DNA of 64,000 nt, from positions 1 to 64,000 of the forward strand of contig CAMIIO010000006.1 of NCBI GenBank assembly GCA_946221065.1. The letters run 5' to 3'. Source of the stretch: an uncultured Rothia sp. (lineage in GTDB: Bacteria > Actinomycetota > Actinomycetes > Actinomycetales > Micrococcaceae). Both the position numbers and the translations under genes were made by a program. Each line of letters opens with the position of its first letter. The stretch's first letter is position 1. Of the stretch, positions 60,477 through 64,000 are shown in pieces. Under the pieces are notes generated by a model. It had not been told where the DNA came from, made no database searches, and saw only the letters and a program-made list of their open reading frames with translations.

Positions 60477-61345
60477 ATGAAAATACGCCAAGCAGGTTGC
60501 CTTGTTGCCGCCACCGCCGCACTTCTTCTCACCGGATGCGCCGGAAATAACACTTCTTCCTCTGAGGAATCCTCTGCTGAAACCTCGGTTTCCGCCGCAA
60601 CCACTGTGGATCCGCAGGCAATCCAGAAAGTCAACCAGCTTTTTGCTACCAGCACCACTATAGAGAACGCCAAACAAGCTGCCCTTAAACAATGTATGCA
60701 GGGCAAGGGGTTCACCTACACACCGTCGAATGTGCAACCTGCGCAATACGATGTGCGCAGTCTCTTTCAGCCCGCCGAGCTCACCCTTGAACAGGCGCGT
60801 GCTAACGGCTATAAGTCAGCCACTTCTTTGCGCACAGAGCAGAATGCAGGAAACCTCAGCCCCGAAGAACAAGAAGCGTTTTCCGGCTCTGTTGAATCAC
60901 AAGGTATTACCGCTGACGGCGTACCTGGCGAAGTAAAAGAAGATAGCTGCGTAGCAGACGCCTACAAAAAGCTCTACGGTTCGGTGGAATCCGGTGTGCT
61001 CTTTGAAGGCGGCGTTCAGAACCTGCCGTTGCCCTACGTCAATACCGCTAAGAGTGACGCCGCAATGGACGACGTCGACAAAAAGTGGTCGCAGTGTATG
61101 CAAGACGAACACCAGCTCAGCTTCCCTAACCCCGATAACACCAATATCAGCGAAGAATCTGGCAGCTTAGATGTGGCAGTTGCGGACGCCTCCTGTCGTG
61201 AAAAGTGGGATACGAGAAAACCGTGAAGGAAACCCTGAATAAGTACCTCACCAGCTTTTTGAACGATAAAGAAGCGGTAGTACAGCAACTTACCGAAGCT
61301 AAAAAGACGGCGGAGCAGAACGCCCCCGCTCTATTGAACAAATAG
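60477..61345 (+). pseudogene. Lipoprotein with late frameshift
   Basis: A signal peptide ('CLVAATAALLLTGCAGNNTS', lipobox LTGC) leads to a helical domain with paired cysteines ('LKQCMQGKGFTY', 'VKEDSCVADAYKKLYGSVES', 'KKWSQCMQDEHQLSFPNPDN'). The frame stops at 61,226 after 'REKWDTRKP'. In the +2 frame the sequence continues 'YEKTVKETLNKYLTSFLNDK' and ends 'NAPALLNK' at 61,345, so one base (likely a T near 61,210) is missing. The start at 60,477 follows GAAAGAA; the longer frame from 60,432 runs through a hairpin. It probably works with the exporter genes that follow 15 bp later. Confidence 0.65.
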
Positions 61346-61360
61346 CTTGCGGGTTAAGCG

Positions 61361-62524
61361 ATGAAAAAATTTTGGATTTCCCTGACTGTCTTATTGGTGG
61401 CTATTATTACGGGGCTGACGGTCTTTATCGCCACCAATTTTAAGACCACTGCCCAGCAGGAAGCGGAGGCTTCACCCCCTGCTACCTCGGAAATTACCGC
61501 GGAAGTAACCCAGCAAAAACTCCAAAACACTCTGCCCGTGGTGTGTTCTGCAACCTTTGGAGAAACCACGCAGCTCGCCGTCAATGGTGCTGGTCCTAGC
61601 GGTCAGTACACTCTGATTGCTGTTAATAAAGACGAGGAAATCCGACAGGGATCACTCCTTGCGGAAGTCAATGGCAAGCCTATTTTTGCCGGCATTGGTG
61701 GCTTTTCCTTTTATCGCGATCTCAAGCTTAAGGACGCCGGTCCGGACGCTCGAATGCTGAATGAGATTCTCAGCGAGTTGGGGTATCAGACGGGGCGAAG
61801 CGTCGATGAAGCTGATGCGGTAGACGAGGTGACGTTCCAGGCGCTGAGCTCTCTCTACGAGGCGCATGGTTACGGAAAGGTTGACCCTAAAGAGGGCTTT
61901 GCGGCGTCCTCCTTTATTGTTTTGAAGCACCCGCAAACCGTGATTTCCGAGCCGAGAAAAACCGGTGCCGTTGCTGATGGTCCGATTGCTCAGCTCTCTA
62001 GCAAAACGAAAAAACTACAGTGCGCGGGTACTTCCGGTGAGCTCTCTCCCGAGGCACAAACTGGGCAGAAACTCATTGTTCCTGCGCTGGATAACCAAGA
62101 GTTCACCGTGACCGTGGGTACGATGCAGAGCGGGTCAAATTCTGCCACCAACACTGAAAATTCGGAGAGCGCTTCCACCGGGCACAATGTGGCACCTGCG
62201 CAGGGGGCCAATGGGCAAGGAAACGGTGAAGAAGGTAAGCGGTATGCCACCGTGGACGCTAACGAAGTGTTCTCTTCTTTGCAGGGTCAAATTCCGGCAA
62301 GTCTAGTGCTTTCGGAATCATCCGATACGCTACCCGTGGTTCCCAGCGCGGCTATCTGGACTAAAGACCAGCAGGCCGTAGTGACCGTGGTTGAAGGAGC
62401 AGAACACCGCGAAGTTCCGGTCAAGGTGGTCTTTAGCGCCGAGGGCTATAACCAGGTGGAACCACTAGAGGGGCAAAAACTTCCCGTGGGAACTTTGGTT
62501 AAAGTCTTTGCTAATCAGGGGTAA
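61361..62524 (+). CDS. MacA-like membrane-fusion protein with PG-binding domain
   Basis: A 387-aa protein anchored by one N-terminal TM ('ISLTVLLVAIITGLTVFIAT'). 'RQGSLLAEVNGKPIFAGIGG' is the adaptor lipoyl-like part. 'MLNEILSELGYQTGRSVDEA', followed by 'VDEVTFQALSSLYEAHGYG', matches the peptidoglycan-binding-1 pattern inserted between the two halves. The C-terminal 'VPSAAIWTKDQQAVVTVVEG' and 'VEPLEGQKLPVGTLVKV' resemble the beta-barrel/MP domains of MacA. Such fusions are frequent next to MacB-like exporters for antimicrobial peptides in Gram-positive bacteria. Its stop is 5 bp before the exporter ATG. Confidence 0.8.
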   Translation: MKKFWISLTVLLVAIITGLTVFIATNFKTTAQQEAEASPPATSEITAEVTQQKLQNTLPVVCSATFGETTQLAVNGAGPSGQYTLIAVNKDEEIRQGSLLAEVNGKPIFAGIGGFSFYRDLKLKDAGPDARMLNEILSELGYQTGRSVDEADAVDEVTFQALSSLYEAHGYGKVDPKEGFAASSFIVLKHPQTVISEPRKTGAVADGPIAQLSSKTKKLQCAGTSGELSPEAQTGQKLIVPALDNQEFTVTVGTMQSGSNSATNTENSESASTGHNVAPAQGANGQGNGEEGKRYATVDANEVFSSLQGQIPASLVLSESSDTLPVVPSAAIWTKDQQAVVTVVEGAEHREVPVKVVFSAEGYNQVEPLEGQKLPVGTLVKVFANQG

Positions 62525-62529
62525 AACTA

Positions 62530-64000
62530 ATGGGTTCCACTATAGAACTCAACCATATTAATAAAGCATTTCTCCAAGGAATAGAAAAGGTTAATATCCT
62601 TGAAGATATTAACTTAGAGTTTTATGCGGGAGAAACTATTGCAATTCTCGGTCCTTCGGGATCTGGAAAATCTACTCTTCTTAATATTCTAGGATTACTT
62701 TCTGAGCCGGATTCGGGAGAGTACTTTCTTGATGGAATAGCAACCGATGAATTAAGCAGAGCGGAAATTTCCGCGCTTCGACTACATAAAATTGCTTTTG
62801 TTTTTCAAACATTTCATTTAGTCGATTATAAAAATGTGCTTTCCAATGTTGAGCTTCCATTGCAATATCTGGGTGTAAAACGTGCCGAACGTATCGAGCG
62901 AGCGGAACGAGTTCTTCGCGAGTTGGGTATGGAACATCGACTGCGTTCTTCCGTCAAAACCCTTTCCGGTGGCGAAAAACAGCGTGTTGCTATCGCCCGC
63001 GCCCTGGTGTCTTCTCCGCGCGTTCTGCTGTGTGACGAGCCTACCGGGGCGCTCGATGTCGCCCGCTCCCGCGATGTGATCCAAATGCTCAAAGACGTGA
63101 CGGGCACCGGACAAACCACCGTGATCGTTACCCACGACGCCTGGGTAGCTTCACAATGCGACCGAACCTTCCGCATCTCCGAGGGCAAACTGGTGGAAGA
63201 AACCGAATCTTCCTACAGCACCGAGCGCCAGGAAAACGCCGGTTTGCCGGTATTCCGAACGGAGGGCACTCATGACACCGATGACGCCCACACTGCCACC
63301 GGGGAAGCCACACCCACTGAGTCGGCACGCTTCGCAGACTTTGCCCCCGTGTCCTGGGCACGGCTGAGCCTGCACGAAGCTTGGGACGCTTCCATCCACA
63401 GGTTTAGAAGAAATCTCTTTACTATTTTGGGAGTTGCGCTAGGCATAGCCTCGCTTGTGCTCACCGCCGGACTAACCGCCACTATCTCCGGACAAATCAG
63501 CAGTGCCTTTGACGTTTTTCTTGCCAAGCACATCACCCTCACCCAATCAGCCCAAACCCCACTCACGGCGTCGGAGGCACAAGAAATTAGTGACAGCGGG
63601 CTGACGCGCGTCAGAAAACTCAACGGCGTCAAGCAGGCCGCGGTGGTACGCGAAATTGGGGGAGGAATAGCGGTGTCCACCACGGTAACTATGCACTCCA
63701 CGAACCCGGTGCAAACCAACGTACTTAGCACAACCCCGGAGATCTTTAGCGTGCAGGAGCAGCAGCTTATCCAAGGCAGACTGTTTGACGCCGGGCATGT
63801 GAGCCGGAAAGATCACGTGGCGGTGGTGGGGGAGTCCTTGCTGAAGAATATGGGCATAGAATTTACCCCTGGGCTGACCTTGTACATTGACGGTGAACCA
63901 TTTACCGTGCTCGGAGTGGTGAGCGAAAATACTTCCCTCACAGACACCCTGGGAGCCATGTACGTTCCGCTCGGTATAGATCTACCGGCTCAGAGCGCCT
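62530..64000 (+). CDS. MacB-like ABC exporter (ATPase fused to permease), partial
   Basis: A frame open from the ATG at 62,530 to the right edge, at least 490 aa. ATPase domain (1-225): Walker A 'LGPSGSGKSTLLNI', Q-loop 'AFVFQTFHLVDY', signature 'TLSGGEKQRVAIARAL', Walker B 'VLLCDEPTGALD', H-loop 'TVIVTHDAW'. A 60-residue linker leads to the first TM ('LFTILGVALGIASLVLTAGL') and the start of a MacB periplasmic core domain. This NBD-then-permease order is that of MacB, which exports peptides and macrolides with MacA; the upstream gene supplies the adaptor. The gene begins with AT-rich codons to about 62,880, then turns GC-rich, hinting at a mosaic origin. Confidence 0.88.
   Translation, partial: MGSTIELNHINKAFLQGIEKVNILEDINLEFYAGETIAILGPSGSGKSTLLNILGLLSEPDSGEYFLDGIATDELSRAEISALRLHKIAFVFQTFHLVDYKNVLSNVELPLQYLGVKRAERIERAERVLRELGMEHRLRSSVKTLSGGEKQRVAIARALVSSPRVLLCDEPTGALDVARSRDVIQMLKDVTGTGQTTVIVTHDAWVASQCDRTFRISEGKLVEETESSYSTERQENAGLPVFRTEGTHDTDDAHTATGEATPTESARFADFAPVSWARLSLHEAWDASIHRFRRNLFTILGVALGIASLVLTAGLTATISGQISSAFDVFLAKHITLTQSAQTPLTASEAQEISDSGLTRVRKLNGVKQAAVVREIGGGIAVSTTVTMHSTNPVQTNVLSTTPEIFSVQEQQLIQGRLFDAGHVSRKDHVAVVGESLLKNMGIEFTPGLTLYIDGEPFTVLGVVSENTSLTDTLGAMYVPLGIDLPAQSA

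Overview
The window looks like a chromosomal segment of a mid-GC actinobacterium of the Micrococcaceae, most like Rothia. Four things suggest this: the fhaA-fhaB-pstP-rodA-pbpA-pknA-pknB block next to crgA, a class E sortase and a pabA-type gene; the lysX fusion of lysyl-PG synthase and LysRS; the many lipoproteins; and the intermediate base composition. This is inferred from gene content. No 16S or other taxonomic marker is present.

Layout. 0.3-8.2 kb: a SRPBCC-like protein, a divergent lysE/LysR-regulator pair, a YceI protein, a PadR / membrane protein / ACR3-like transporter operon, a lipoprotein, and a two-component system with response regulator and kinase on opposite strands. 8.2-21.1 kb: the conserved growth and division cluster (crgA, class E sortase, a 53-aa membrane protein, pabA-type amidotransferase, then pknB, pknA, pbpA, rodA/ftsW, pstP, fhaB, fhaA on the minus strand) and tRNA-Leu(CAG). 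21.2-33.0 kb: an accessory island. It starts with a transposase remnant that cuts a DUF4333 gene. Two type VII (WXG/ESX-like) effector modules follow: one effector has a C-terminal glycine-zipper stretch, the other a DUF1023-like alpha/beta-hydrolase domain broken by a frameshift. Then come an orphan effector C-terminus, three lipoproteins of similar build that may be immunity proteins, and a dead IS5-like element. No ESX core machinery (EccB/C/D, MycP) lies in the window.

33-43 kb: a gene-poor stretch, ferritin, a secreted protein, a large MFS exporter with an unusual insert, a PLDc_N membrane protein, an LASTG-anchored 5'-nucleotidase (a plausible client of the class E sortase at 8.9 kb), and two tandem related lipoproteins. 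43.9-54 kb: five copies of a 65-bp imperfect palindrome, each just downstream of a minus-strand gene, among an AbiEi/DUF559 protein, an AGCS symporter, an esterase, lysX, a membrane protein and a lipoprotein. 54-57.9 kb: two tandem NhaA antiporters, both with a DxNxDGxxD tail, and a divergent MarR regulator. 57.9-58.5 kb: a gene-free region with six perfect DnaA boxes in a duplicated arrangement. 58.5-64 kb: a GNAT protein, a frameshifted pirin, a 28-bp perfect inverted repeat, a small peptide ORF interrupted at a C7 tract, a frameshifted lipoprotein, a MacA-like adaptor with a peptidoglycan-binding-like domain, and a MacB-like ABC exporter that runs off the right edge.

The best candidates for an undescribed system are the type VII effector/lipoprotein island (22.4-31.7 kb) and the small peptide plus MacAB-like locus (60.3-64 kb). 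Four apparent single-base indels (about 28,231; 59,270; 60,282; 61,210) need raw-read confirmation before any biological meaning is given to them.
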